A stretch of DNA of 64,000 bases from assembly GCA_016208495.1 (NCBI GenBank), contig JACQXX010000056.1, positions 62,001-126,000 of the forward strand, given 5' to 3'. The translations under genes and the position numbers were made by a program. The notes beneath the pieces are model-generated. The model worked only from the letters and a program-made list of their open reading frames with translations. It did no database searches and was not told the DNA's origin. Every line of letters begins with the position of its first letter. Position 1 is the first letter of the stretch. This document shows positions 52,687-62,015 of the stretch, in pieces. This DNA is from Acidobacteriota bacterium (GTDB taxonomy: Bacteria > Acidobacteriota > Blastocatellia > Chloracidobacteriales > Chloracidobacteriaceae).

Positions 52687-53451
52687 TCATAATTGGGCCA
52701 GGAGCGCCAGGCTTGCATCATCAAGACCTTCAATGGCTTCGACCCCAACCCGCTTGAGCAGCAATTCTCGCAGCCGCATTCGGGCCTTGTGCAACTGGGA
52801 CTTGGATGTTCCAGCGCTCACGCCTAAAATCTGCCCGATTTCTTCGTGTTCATACCCCTGCATGTCGTGCATGATGAACACAATCCGGTAGCCCCGAGGC
52901 AGTTGTTCAATTGCTCTGAGGAGCGCAATCCGATCAATAATCGGCATCATTGACGGTCGTTTGGTTGACGGTTGCACGACTTCGGGGAGTTCACCGTCTT
53001 CGGTTACCGTTTCAGACCGATAGGATTTCTTGCGGAAGTGCATCAACACTTGATTGACCGTAATGCGGTGCAACCAGGTGGTGAAGGCTGATTCGCCGCG
53101 GAAGCTGCTCAATTTACGCTGAAGCTGGATAAACACATCGTGTGCCAGATCTTCAGCATCAGCCGCATTTGAGGTCATCCGCAAACAGAGGCTGTACACC
53201 CGGCGATAGTGTTTATGATAAATCTCTTCGAGCGTGCCAGTCAGTGATTCCTGGTTGACCACGGGTTCTTCGATCAATTCCGCTGCAATATCAAACCCTT
53301 CGGGCGCCACTTCCAGTTCAATCGCTTCCGCTTCGGATTCGAGTTCAACTGATTCAGGCTCAGCGTTCATTTCGATTGGTTCAATCATCATTTGTGAAAA
53401 AGCGGGTGGATTAACAGTGTATTCAATCGTGTTCAATAGAGCCTGTTTCAT
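52687..53451 (-). CDS. ECF-like RNA polymerase sigma factor with acidic N-terminal extension
   Basis: 254-residue sigma-70-family factor. Region 2: [33 protein letters not shown] then [20 protein letters not shown], with the ECF-type DAEDLAHD core. Region 4: [42 protein letters not shown], including the helix-turn-helix. The first about 70 residues are acidic and not part of the usual fold. No anti-sigma factor gene is adjacent, unlike most ECF groups. GGAGG lies 9 nt before the ATG at 53451. It is convergent with HtrA. Confidence 0.92.
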   Translation of the reverse strand: MKQALLNTIEYTVNPPAFSQMMIEPIEMNAEPESVELESEAEAIELEVAPEGFDIAAELIEEPVVNQESLTGTLEEIYHKHYRRVYSLCLRMTSNAADAEDLAHDVFIQLQRKLSSFRGESAFTTWLHRITVNQVLMHFRKKSYRSETVTEDGELPEVVQPSTKRPSMMPIIDRIALLRAIEQLPRGYRIVFIMHDMQGYEHEEIGQILGVSAGTSKSQLHKARMRLRELLLKRVGVEAIEGLDDASLALLAQL

Positions 53452-53849
53452 ATTGTTTTCCTCCGATGTGAAATAAAAACCATCAAAATAAGTGTGTGTG
53501 TTTATTAGCCAGTGGTCTTACCTAGTGCAAACCTGATGCACAAATCTCAAAAAACTGATGAAATCCGGAAAAAAATTTATGGGTATTGAGTCGTATACTG
53601 GCTAAATGGCTGATTTCTCAGTGGATTACAGAAAAAAGAAAAAGTTAGTGAATACTTACATTCCGGATGACACAGGCAACCCTACTGACCAAACAGCCCT
53701 ACTGAGGTCGGATCCACGCCGTGTTTCGTGTAGTGACTTTCGCCTCAATACACGATATGGGATAGCACCTGTCTGCATTTCATACACAGACAGGTGCGGC
53801 TCAAATTGTGATGATGGGAGTTGGAAGAAAAGCCCGCCGAGGAGGGGGA

Positions 53850-54047
53850 TAAGCGCCAGGATAAGGGAACAATGTCCGATCTGGACAAGGGGACCGGGAA
53901 ACAGGGAGGCCGGGAGAACAAACAACTGGTCGCCTTCGCCCGCTCTCAATCGGAACTGATTCAACCTGACAAACCTGGTGAATTGTCTCCGTGTCTCCCC
54001 AGCTCTGTGTCTCAAACGGCTCAGATTTCCTTATCCTGGCGCTTATA
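53850..54047. mobile_element. MITE-like element, copy B
   Basis: 198-bp element with ends TAAGCGCCAGGATAAGG and CCTTATCCTGGCGCTTA, exact over about 17 bp, flanked by a 12-bp direct repeat CGAGGAGGGGGA (53838-53849 and 54048-54059). It is the reverse-orientation relative of 33032-33223. It lies in the 626-bp spacer upstream of the sigma factor and otherwise holds no gene. Confidence 0.85.
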
Positions 54048-54077
54048 CGAGGAGGGGGAGAGTGGAATCAGAGTCGT

Positions 54078-55124
54078 TTATTTACCCGGCTGTAAGCGCG
54101 AACCGTTGAGTTCCTTTACCTGGACGCCAGCTTGATCGGCAAAATATGAAAAGCGGCCTGTCAGTGGGTAGTTGATTGGCTCGGCATAGATTGCAAATGA
54201 GGTCCGGTCGGCTGAAAGCACAACTTCATAGCGATAGCCGAAAATTTGCATGGCGTTCAGGTTTTCCTGCAGGATCCCCTCTTTAATTAATTCAGGGATA
54301 GACGCACAAAAGCCGTTGTTTGAGCGGGCGTAGACCATTTCAACGTTTGCCAGAGTGGAGATCAGATTATAGATGCTGCCTTCGTTTGCCTGCATTTGCT
54401 GGAAAGCACCGTCCCGCTCGTAAAAGAAGTACTGGTCTTTGAAAGTGTTGACCAGCGCCTGTGTTTCAGCATCGCCAATTTTCCATTGACCATCCACCAG
54501 AATCAGATTGACAGGCAGCACATTGGAAGATTCCGTGACTGGTTGACTTTCAGCTTTAATAATTCCGGTTTTGGACTTAGAGTCGTTGGAAGTTTGCGTG
54601 ACCGTCGGTTTGATCTGAGCATTTTTGGTACGTTCTTCCAACAAATCCTGTCCGGGTTGAACAACCTTGCCAGATGACTCGGTTTTCAACACGCCCATCG
54701 GATTATCTTTATCATTCACAACTGTCACTATTTCTTTCGAACTGTTTTGTGGCTGATCTGTTGTTAAGTACACGGTGGCAAAAGAGCCGGTGATTTGCTC
54801 TCCCTTGAGGGTAACGTTTTCTGGAATTGCTTCTGCCATTGCCAGAAAGTCGGTTTCAAGAAATTTGAACTGGGCAGGTGAGAGTGATTCAACCGCTGGG
54901 GAATAGACGCTGTATTGAAAGGCTTCGACATATTTTTTCTGTCTCAGCAAATCATAAAATCGGCGCACGGTTTCTTTTGGTGAAAGAGGTTTTGGGGTTT
55001 GGGCAGAAACGGATCCAGGCTGTAAGAGCGGGGATACACAGAGACCGCAGATCAAAATCACAACCATACATCTGGTACGGAGAAGTAAAACCCGCCTTGA
55101 TACAACCTGATGGTTTACGTTCAT
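54078..55124 (-). CDS. Exported protein of unknown function with pseudopilin-like C-terminal part
   Basis: 348 residues with a signal peptide (about residues 16-41, ending GSVSA). The N-terminal part (TPKPLSPKETVRRFYDLLRQKKYVEAFQY split by the usual SP) looks like an NTF2/DUF4878-type fold: two helices then strands. A low-complexity Ser/Thr/Gln stretch (about 150-205) follows. The C-terminal part (QANEGSIYNLISTLANVEMVYA, FCASIPELIKEGIL, FGYRYEVVLSADRTSFAIYAEP) resembles the head of small pseudopilin-like proteins. I do not recognise a function. AGAGG precedes the ATG. Confidence 0.65.
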   Translation of the reverse strand: MNVNHQVVSRRVLLLRTRCMVVILICGLCVSPLLQPGSVSAQTPKPLSPKETVRRFYDLLRQKKYVEAFQYSVYSPAVESLSPAQFKFLETDFLAMAEAIPENVTLKGEQITGSFATVYLTTDQPQNSSKEIVTVVNDKDNPMGVLKTESSGKVVQPGQDLLEERTKNAQIKPTVTQTSNDSKSKTGIIKAESQPVTESSNVLPVNLILVDGQWKIGDAETQALVNTFKDQYFFYERDGAFQQMQANEGSIYNLISTLANVEMVYARSNNGFCASIPELIKEGILQENLNAMQIFGYRYEVVLSADRTSFAIYAEPINYPLTGRFSYFADQAGVQVKELNGSRLQPGK

Positions 55125-55159
55125 AGCAAAACCTCTTTCAAAGAATTGAAGGTTGAAGA

Positions 55160-56473
55160 TTATGGTTTGAGCCGGTAGAGCATCCGTGGAAAAGGAATTG
55201 TCTCGCGGACATGTTCAATACCGCAGAGCCAGGTCACACATCGCTCAATCCCCATTCCAAAGCCAGCGTGGGGAACAGACCCATATTTGCGCAAATCCAG
55301 GTACCAATCAAATGCCTCCTGGGGGAGTTCGTGCTCGGCAATGCGCTCGCACAGACGTTCCAGTGACTGCATGCGCTGGCCGCCGCCGATAATTTCACCA
55401 TAGCCTTCTGGCGCCAACACATCAACGGATAAAGACAGGTCTGGCCGTTCTGGATCTTCTTCCATATAAAAGGCTTTGATCTTGGCTGGATACCGGTGGA
55501 CAAAAACCGGGCAATCAAAGTGTCCAGAGATATAGGTTTCATCCGGTGCCCCAAAATCTCCACCCCATTCAAACCGGGTCGGAAGTTTACCTTCGTCAAA
55601 CCCTTGATGCAGCATTTTGACAGCATCATCATAGTGAAGTCGGGGAAATGGCCGTTTGATATGTTCCAGTTTTGAGATATCTCGTTCCAATATTTCCAGT
55701 TCAGGTCGGCGGTTGGTCAGCACCCGTCCCACCACAAAGCACAGAAATTCTTCAGCCAGATCCATGATGTCATTCAGGTCGGCATACGCAACTTCCGGCT
55801 CGACCATCCAAAATTCGGTCAGGTGACGACGAGTCTTGGACTTTTCAGCCCGGAAGGTCGGGCCAAAGCAATAAGTTTTGCCAAATGCCGCGGCGGTGGC
55901 TTCATTGTAAAGCTGGCCTGATTGGGTCAGATAGGCTTTGTTATCATCAAAATAGTCAACTTCAAAAAGAGTCGTGGTGCCTTCGCAAGCGGCTGGAGTC
56001 AGGATTGGGGTGTCGGCCAGAATAAATCCGTTTGAATCAAAAAAATCGCGCACGGCTTTCACAATTTCATGGCGCACCCGCAAAATGGCATGTTGACGGC
56101 GTGACCGAAGCCACAAATGGCGATGGTCCATCAAAAACTCAACCCCATGTTCTTTTGGCGTAATCGGATAATTTTCGGTAAGCTGGACCAGTTCAATGTT
56201 TTGCACGTCCAGTTCATACACGCCGGGTCGTTTGGGATGTTCGCGCGGCACCCCAGTCACAATAATTGAAGATTCCTGGGTGAGCTTTTCAGCCGTTTCC
56301 CACACCGTTTCAGAAACGGCTTTTTTGAACACAATCGTCTGGATGAGACCCGTTCCATCACGGACTTCTAAAAACTGCAGCTTTCCGCTGGAGCGTGAGT
56401 TGTAAAGCCAACCGCGGATGGTGACTTCTTGCCCCAGATGTTGAGCGATGTCAGCAATATAAGTTTGTTTCAT
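55160..56473 (-). CDS. asnS: Asparaginyl-tRNA synthetase
   Basis: 437-residue class IIb aminoacyl-tRNA synthetase. The OB-fold anticodon domain comes first ([24 protein letters not shown], split). Motif 2: [24 protein letters not shown]; motif 3: [31 protein letters not shown], with the Ser/Thr-rich loop, and [17 protein letters not shown] point to Asn rather than Asp specificity. An N-terminal [14 protein letters not shown] start fits the family, and GGAGTG-type signals are weak. FolE is divergent with 92 bp between starts. Confidence 0.96.
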   Translation of the reverse strand: MKQTYIADIAQHLGQEVTIRGWLYNSRSSGKLQFLEVRDGTGLIQTIVFKKAVSETVWETAEKLTQESSIIVTGVPREHPKRPGVYELDVQNIELVQLTENYPITPKEHGVEFLMDHRHLWLRSRRQHAILRVRHEIVKAVRDFFDSNGFILADTPILTPAACEGTTTLFEVDYFDDNKAYLTQSGQLYNEATAAAFGKTYCFGPTFRAEKSKTRRHLTEFWMVEPEVAYADLNDIMDLAEEFLCFVVGRVLTNRRPELEILERDISKLEHIKRPFPRLHYDDAVKMLHQGFDEGKLPTRFEWGGDFGAPDETYISGHFDCPVFVHRYPAKIKAFYMEEDPERPDLSLSVDVLAPEGYGEIIGGGQRMQSLERLCERIAEHELPQEAFDWYLDLRKYGSVPHAGFGMGIERCVTWLCGIEHVRETIPFPRMLYRLKP

Positions 56474-56565
56474 GAGCTTTGATTTCCAGTTGAAGTGCGG
56501 AATTTCGTTGAGGGCAGTAAAAAATGGTCAGGATTGCCCTCGTTTTCAGGGAGTCGAGAAATAAC

Positions 56566-57162
56566 ATGTCTGAAGAACTTGAGCAAATAGAAAATGAAAC
56601 CCACCCAATCGTCTCACAAGTGGTTAGTCATCACCTGCGTGCCGCTCTGAAGTCGCTCCATCTCACTGCCGTGGCGGATGAACATCTGGCCCGAACCCCC
56701 GAGAACGTGGCGGAATTCTGGATGGAGTTTTTGGCTCCGTATCTTTCGCACGCCGCACCGCCAGTTGTGGCGACGTTTCCAGCCCAGGAAATGGCTGGAC
56801 AATGCGTCCTGATCAAGGATTTAGCCTATCACTCGATGTGCGCCCATCACCTGACCCCATTTTTTGGCGAAGCCCATATTGCCTATGTCCCTCATGAACT
56901 GGGGATTGGGATTGGGTCACCAGCCAAGTTGCTTGAGTTCTATGCTCGTCGGCCTCAACTACAAGAGCGCCTCGCTGTTCAACTGGCTGATGGATTGGTC
57001 GCTGCCTGCCGCCCCCGTGGTGTGATGGTGTACCTGACAGCGCGTCAGATGTGTATGGAAATGCGCGGTGCCAAAACTAAAGGCGTGGTTGAGTGTTTTG
57101 TGGCCCGAGGATGCTTTGAAGAAGATTTCTGGCGGCAGATGTTTTTTACCCGACTCCGATGA
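56566..57162 (+). CDS. folE: GTP cyclohydrolase I FolE
   Basis: 198-residue enzyme that opens the pterin pathway, making dihydroneopterin triphosphate from GTP. Zinc ligands appear in HSMCAHHLTPFFGEAHIAYVP (Cys, His) and in ARQMCMEMRGAKTKG (Cys). GIGSPAKLLEFYARRPQLQERL and the C-terminal MRGAKT motif are the family's T-fold signatures. AGGGAG precedes ATG 56566; the frame from 56524 is longer but without conservation. The product feeds folate and possibly other pterins. Confidence 0.94.
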   Translation: MSEELEQIENETHPIVSQVVSHHLRAALKSLHLTAVADEHLARTPENVAEFWMEFLAPYLSHAAPPVVATFPAQEMAGQCVLIKDLAYHSMCAHHLTPFFGEAHIAYVPHELGIGIGSPAKLLEFYARRPQLQERLAVQLADGLVAACRPRGVMVYLTARQMCMEMRGAKTKGVVECFVARGCFEEDFWRQMFFTRLR

Positions 57163-57343
57163 ATGAAGAATGAAGAATGAAGAAAGTGGTTAGTGGTTAG
57201 TGGTTAGTGGTTAATTTAGTGGTTAGTGGTTAGTGGTTAGTGGTTAGTACCTGGTGCTTAGCTTAGAAATCAATACTTTCGAAGAAGAACAAGGAACCAA
57301 GCACTAACCATTAACCACTTTCTTCATTCTTCTTTCATCCAGC
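57163..57343. repeat. Heptamer hairpin between folE and the response regulator
   Basis: GAATGAA units, about nine TTAGTGG units, core TTAGAAATCAATACTTTCGAAGAAG, AACC/CACTAACC units, TTCTTCATTC. Same core as at 44.9 kb. Confidence 0.9.
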
Positions 57344-58027
57344 AAATTTATAGCCCAGCCCATGAACGGTCAGAATAAAGCGTGGGTGACGCGGGTTGGG
57401 TTCAAGTTTTTGCCGAAGCCAGGCCACATGGACGTCAACCGTTCGGGTGGAAGGCATGGCATTATAGCCCCAGACTTCGTCTAAGAGTTCATCCCGCGAG
57501 ATGGTTCGGCCCCGGTTCTCAATCAAGTACTGCAGTAACTTGAATTCACGAGCGGACAACTCAACCGGAAGTTTGTTTCGCCGGACTTCAGCTCGCTTGA
57601 AATCAACCTGAATGGCATCAAATTTGAAGGTTTCGGCCACGCTTGATTGATTGGCATTTGGTTGAACCCGGCGAAGCAATGCCTCGACCCTGGCAAGTAA
57701 TTCCATCATTTCAAATGGTTTGGTGAGATAATCATCGGCGCCGAGTTTGAGTCCGACGACCTTGTCCACGACCTGTCCCCGAGCTGTCAGCATCAAAATC
57801 GGCGTTCGATCCCCGTGTTGTCGCAAATCGCGGCAAACGTCAAATCCATTTTTACGCGGAAGCATGATATCAAGGATAATGGCGTCAAATGGTTTGGCTT
57901 TTGCCAGTTGGAGACCTGTTTCCCCATCCTGCGCCGTTTCAAGGGTGTATCCTTCACTTTCCAGACGATCAGTCAATGTCAGGACCAGACCCGGCTCATC
58001 TTCGATAAGCAAAATGTGTTGGCTCAT
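57335..58027 (-). CDS. OmpR/PhoB-family response regulator of a two-component pair
   Basis: 230-residue response regulator. Receiver: ILLIEDEPGLVLTL, Asp in AIILDIMLPRKNGFDVCRD, LMLTARGQVVDK and GADDYLTKPFEMMEL. Winged helix: ELSAREFKLLQYLIENRGRTIS, RDELLDEVWGYNAMPSTRTVDVHVAWLRQKLE (split at the turn) and FILTVHGLGYKF. Its ATG (58027) lies inside the end of the histidine kinase gene with a GAGGA site 6 nt before it, so it is the cognate regulator of that kinase. Confidence 0.94.
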   Translation of the reverse strand: MSQHILLIEDEPGLVLTLTDRLESEGYTLETAQDGETGLQLAKAKPFDAIILDIMLPRKNGFDVCRDLRQHGDRTPILMLTARGQVVDKVVGLKLGADDYLTKPFEMMELLARVEALLRRVQPNANQSSVAETFKFDAIQVDFKRAEVRRNKLPVELSAREFKLLQYLIENRGRTISRDELLDEVWGYNAMPSTRTVDVHVAWLRQKLEPNPRHPRFILTVHGLGYKFAG

Positions 58028-59879
58028 AGACGTCCTCAATCAAATCCGGTTTCTCAGGTGTCTCCACGGAAGTTATTGGAAGATGCAACGTAAAAGTGCT
58101 TCCCTGGCCAGGGTGACTTTGAACGCTGATATGACCGCCGTGGGCTTCGACAATATGTTTGACCAGGCTGAGCCCAAGACCACTCCCGTGAATTTGGGCT
58201 TCGACGGCTTCTGAGCTTCGAAAAAACTGATCAAAGAGATGCGGTATATCACTGGGCTTGATCCCAACCCCTTTGTCGGTGACGGCCAGCCAGATTTCCG
58301 CCCGGGGTTCAATCTTGTGCAATTGGGCAGTAATTCGCAGCCAGTGATGAGCGCCGCTGTACTTCATCGCATTGCTTAGCAAATTTTGGAGCGCCCTTCG
58401 CAATGCCGCTATGTCGCCGTGGAGAAAAGGCAGGTCTGGTTCAAGTTCCACTTCCACCGAAAAGTTCCCTTCGTCTAAAAGTGGGGCATAGGGAACAAGC
58501 GCGCTCTCAACCAGGGTGCGAACGTCAACCGGCGCCAGGTGATAGGTTTTCCGACCGGAATGGACACCAGCCAGTTCCAGTACCTGTTCGACCATTTCGG
58601 TCAAGCGGCGGCCTTCACGGCGAATCAATGTGCCATATTGCACCACCCGCTGCGGATTCCACACCACTCCATCAGCCAGATTTTCAGCCGCGGAACAAAT
58701 GACAGCCAACGGAGTGCGGAGTTCGTGTGACACTGCGGCCACAAACTCCATTTGCTGGCGGGCCAGTTGTTGGGATCGCCGGGCGGCAATCAGAACAATG
58801 GCAACACTCACGCCGAGCAGCACCAGAATGCCAAAACTGACCCCCAGGTTGCGCCGCCGGGTGTGGGCAATCATTTGCTCAAGCGATCCGGATTGATGTC
58901 GGATGACCAGTCGCCAATAGCCACTTTCGTCACTGATTGGAGGCATTGCCCTGACAAATACTTCCCCAGAAACTTGATTCAGGACATTGACTGAAATTGG
59001 GGTTTTGGATGAGGCGGCATCCGGATCCTTCTTTTTCACACTGTTGATCAGTAACTGGCTTTCCCGCAACAGATGTCCAAATTTCTGGACTTGCACGCTC
59101 AAAATATTGGCATTGGCGTCTCCCTGCTCAAGACCGGAAAGTTTTGCGGATGAGGTTTGATACACAATATTTCGGGGGTTTTTGCGGCTAAAAATCACGA
59201 CTTCATAGCCGCTCTGTTCGCCGTTATGCAAATCGTTTCGGATTAACGATGGAATCAGTTCTTTTTGAATGGCATGCTGATTGAGTTTGACGATGGTGTA
59301 TCCCGTCAGCGATGAAACCGTGAACCCATGCGCGTCAGGGGTAAGTTGCAAATTGGAAAGTGGAATGACCAGTGCCGGGATGGTTTCAACAATCGAAGGA
59401 ACATTATAGGAAAAGACGTGTCCAGATTTGGATTTCGTTTGGCGCAATTGCTGGCGCAAGGTCCGGCGTAACTCGCTTAAATCCTCTGGCCAGTGATCTT
59501 TGACAAAGGTCTGAGTGGATGAATCAAAGCGGACCAGATTGAGTCGCCCACGTGAATTGGCATTGACCACATAGACCTGATCAACCAGATCTGGATACGG
59601 CGACGTCACACTCCATTGATGATAGCGTTCGGCATAGGCGTTCCAGGCTTGCCGATTCAGTGGAACGGCCTCCATCTGAAATGCCAGAAAAATACGTGTG
59701 ATTTCCCGGTCAAAATCCTCGGCCAGATGGGCGGCATCGCTTTGCAAGCTGGCCTGGAGGCGAGTTCGTTCGCTTTCAGTAACCTGGCCAATCCATCGGT
59801 ACTGAAGCGTTGCCAGAATCCCCAGCAAGGCCATCAGCAACACCAGTACAATCAGGATTGGCGAAGGTTTGTATTTCAT
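57996..59879 (-). CDS. Sensor histidine kinase
   Basis: 627-residue membrane kinase. A first membrane helix (about residues 8-28), a large periplasmic sensor region (about 30-340) with no recognisable fold, a second membrane helix (about 345-367), then HisKA with His about 384 in AAVSHELRTPLAVICSAAENLA and HATPase_c with LQNLLSNAMKYS (N box), VTDKGVGI (G1), DQFFRSS and GSGLGLSLVKHIVEAHGGHI (G2). There is no HAMP domain visible. Transcribed with the response regulator downstream, overlapping by 32 nt. Confidence 0.93.
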   Translation of the reverse strand: MKYKPSPILIVLVLLMALLGILATLQYRWIGQVTESERTRLQASLQSDAAHLAEDFDREITRIFLAFQMEAVPLNRQAWNAYAERYHQWSVTSPYPDLVDQVYVVNANSRGRLNLVRFDSSTQTFVKDHWPEDLSELRRTLRQQLRQTKSKSGHVFSYNVPSIVETIPALVIPLSNLQLTPDAHGFTVSSLTGYTIVKLNQHAIQKELIPSLIRNDLHNGEQSGYEVVIFSRKNPRNIVYQTSSAKLSGLEQGDANANILSVQVQKFGHLLRESQLLINSVKKKDPDAASSKTPISVNVLNQVSGEVFVRAMPPISDESGYWRLVIRHQSGSLEQMIAHTRRRNLGVSFGILVLLGVSVAIVLIAARRSQQLARQQMEFVAAVSHELRTPLAVICSAAENLADGVVWNPQRVVQYGTLIRREGRRLTEMVEQVLELAGVHSGRKTYHLAPVDVRTLVESALVPYAPLLDEGNFSVEVELEPDLPFLHGDIAALRRALQNLLSNAMKYSGAHHWLRITAQLHKIEPRAEIWLAVTDKGVGIKPSDIPHLFDQFFRSSEAVEAQIHGSGLGLSLVKHIVEAHGGHISVQSHPGQGSTFTLHLPITSVETPEKPDLIEDVYEPTHFAYRR

Positions 59880-60137
59880 AACGTGACCACTTTCAGTCAG
59901 GAGTTTGTGGTTTCGCTAAGTTTGCTTGAATAAAGTGCTTAACTCGCTACAACCGTGAGTTGAAGCGCAAAAATGGTGGAATCAAGCGACTGAGCATCGA
60001 ATCAAACCCAACACTTTTATCTATTTCAGGACCAGATACTATCACAGGCACAAAACCTGGAAACCTGTGGGATAGAAGATTTTACATCCTTAACAAAATC
60101 TTTTCCGCCTCTTAACAACTCCCTTGAGAAAACCCGC

Positions 60138-60269
60138 TATAGTCCGTTTCGCACCAGGAAGGTTCACCACAAACTGACAAGTGCGATTGAGACTCGACGT
60201 TGCAAGCTCTCTCCCGAGTCTTGTTGTTGTGTCTTTCAAGCCCAGTTCTCACCAAACTGGGCTTTTTTT
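60138..60269 (+). ncRNA. Possible small RNA or attenuated leader
   Basis: A TATAGT -10-like hexamer (60138-60143) without a good -35 starts a 125-nt stretch with a stem AGACTCG/CGAGTCT (about 60190-60222) and ends in a strong terminator (60238-60269). No reading frame is present. The membrane glycosyltransferase-like gene starts 49 nt later, so it could instead be its 5' leader. Confidence 0.3.
60238..60269 (+). terminator. Intrinsic terminator upstream of the membrane protein gene
   Basis: AAGCCCAGTT and AACTGGGCTT with a 7-nt loop, then seven Ts. The rest of the 438-bp spacer (59880-60317) shows no other structure. Confidence 0.92.
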
Positions 60270-60317
60270 CTCTCTCAACCCACCAGGTTTTCAAAAAAGC
60301 GAGGCTGATACTCCACA

Positions 60318-61805
60318 ATGAAAGTCCAGGCTACTGTTTATAAAATAATTCTTCCTGAACAGAAATGGATTGGGGTATGGGGAGGTGCGCTGGCAGTTGT
60401 GATGGCTGGGATGTGGCGATATTTTACGGATGCTTCGTTTTGGCTTGATGAAGCTTTTGTGGCTTCTTCGCTCCGATTGCCATCCGTTGAGACGCTCTTT
60501 TCACGGCTTGACTACGGTCAACAGTTCCCTCGACTCTATTTGATGTGTATTGCCATGGTGCGCGAAGCCTTTGGTTTTCAAACCCATAGCTTACGATTAT
60601 TGCCGTTTCTTTGCTTTCTGGTTGGGACTTTGTTGTGGGCACGGTTGCTGGCGATGCGTTCGACCAGATCAAATACCTTGAATGTCTTGAGTGGGTTGCT
60701 GCTGCTGGGGGCCACCTTCTGGCTCGAACAGTCAGCTCAGTTGAAACAATACACCTTCGATGTTTTGCTGGGGTTGTTGCCGGTTTGGGTGGGGGATGAG
60801 TTTTGGGAAGACGGATTACGGGGCGGGAAGAAAAAGCTCGGATTGATAGGGTTTGGACTACTCTGTGCTTGTTCATTTACCTATCCGGTGTGTCTGGCGG
60901 CTCGGGTAAGCGGGTGGTATGTTGGGACGGGTCAGAGGTCAACCTGGAAGCTTCATTTCTCTGGTGTGGCCATTCTGGTTCTTTCAAGTCTGGCTGGCTG
61001 GTGGTGGATTTGGAGCACCGATTATCATTTTGCCCGTCACGATATGCAGGCTGTCACGGCCTACTGGAGTAATTCAATTTTACAAGCTCAACTGGTTGAA
61101 GGGGTTGTACCTGCACTTAAGCTTCTGGGGCGTTTTTTCTGGGGCTGGTACAGCACGAAACCACTGATTCTGGTTGGTTTAATCCCATTGCAGCTTTGCG
61201 GTGTGTACTGGGTGGTGTATCAGTGCCTGTCACCAAAAACGGCTCTGGATCCAGGATGGGAAACCCGATCCTGTGGCAGTTTGATGGTGTTGATCGGACT
61301 TGTCGCCGCCAGTTTGTGGTTTCAGTACCCGCTGAGTCCTGGGCGATTGACCTTGTTTACACTGATTCATATTCAGATTTTGGCACTTGAAGGTGTGTTG
61401 TGCGTTCAACATTTTGTTTCAAGAGCCTGTGTTCGCGAAGGTCTCCTGACTGGTTTTGTGGCAGTTATGGCACTGGCTACAACGCTTTCGTTTATCAAAT
61501 TCATCGCCAGTGAACCACCTGAAAATCTGCGTCCGATGTTGTCAACCATCCGGCAAGCACCAGTTGAGACTATTTGGGTTCATCCGTGTTCCGTAGCCCA
61601 GGTTCAAACATTGCCCGAAGGGATGCCAGTGCGCAATGTGCTTCTCGGAACCGAAGAAATTCCTCGCCACCGACGAATATTGATACTCTGGACTCATCTT
61701 GGTGGGGGATGTGACAGACAACTCGATGCCCTGCGAATGCAATCTGTGTTTTGGAAGGATCTCCACAGGGGCCGCAATCGTGGTCTGGCAATTGCAGAAT
61801 TCTAA
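60318..61805 (+). CDS. Polytopic membrane protein, GT39/ArnT-like glycosyltransferase candidate
   Basis: 495-residue protein with about 11 hydrophobic segments and a short soluble C-terminus. The first periplasmic loop has FWLDEAFVASSLR, which resembles the DE motif of dolichyl/undecaprenyl-phosphate-dependent glycosyltransferases (GT-C fold, GT39/PMT/ArnT class), followed by SRLDYGQQFPRLYL. SAQLKQYTFDVL lies after helix 4, as in these enzymes. Donor and acceptor are unknown. Its GT39 assignment rests on these motifs and topology only. No neighbour supports a polysaccharide cluster. Confidence 0.65.
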   Translation: MKVQATVYKIILPEQKWIGVWGGALAVVMAGMWRYFTDASFWLDEAFVASSLRLPSVETLFSRLDYGQQFPRLYLMCIAMVREAFGFQTHSLRLLPFLCFLVGTLLWARLLAMRSTRSNTLNVLSGLLLLGATFWLEQSAQLKQYTFDVLLGLLPVWVGDEFWEDGLRGGKKKLGLIGFGLLCACSFTYPVCLAARVSGWYVGTGQRSTWKLHFSGVAILVLSSLAGWWWIWSTDYHFARHDMQAVTAYWSNSILQAQLVEGVVPALKLLGRFFWGWYSTKPLILVGLIPLQLCGVYWVVYQCLSPKTALDPGWETRSCGSLMVLIGLVAASLWFQYPLSPGRLTLFTLIHIQILALEGVLCVQHFVSRACVREGLLTGFVAVMALATTLSFIKFIASEPPENLRPMLSTIRQAPVETIWVHPCSVAQVQTLPEGMPVRNVLLGTEEIPRHRRILILWTHLGGGCDRQLDALRMQSVFWKDLHRGRNRGLAIAEF

Positions 61806-61809
61806 GTTT

Positions 61810-61996
61810 AGATCATTGGTCAGTCGTCAGTAGTTGATAAGTCAGTCGTCAGTCGTCAGTAGATAAAACCCGGATCGTTGAATCCGTGGAATTCTTGAAA
61901 AGAATTGTTCCTAACTGATTCAAATAGAACCAAATCCACTTGACAGGCAATTCAAAATGCTAACGCTCGACGACTGACGACTGACAACTGACCAAC
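61810..61996. repeat. GTCAGTC heptamer hairpin with the core shared with 41.9 kb
   Basis: GTCAGTC units, then the 106-bp core (61865-61970), then GACGACT and GACTGAC units in reverse orientation. Fills the spacer between the membrane protein and transglutaminase-like genes. Confidence 0.88.
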
Positions 61997-62015
61997 AGTT
62001 TCCTGATAAGGTGAG

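Noticed and set aside
53606-53959. Small + strand gene in the sigma factor spacer
   Set aside because: It crosses the end of the mobile element, has no conserved motif and no ribosome site.
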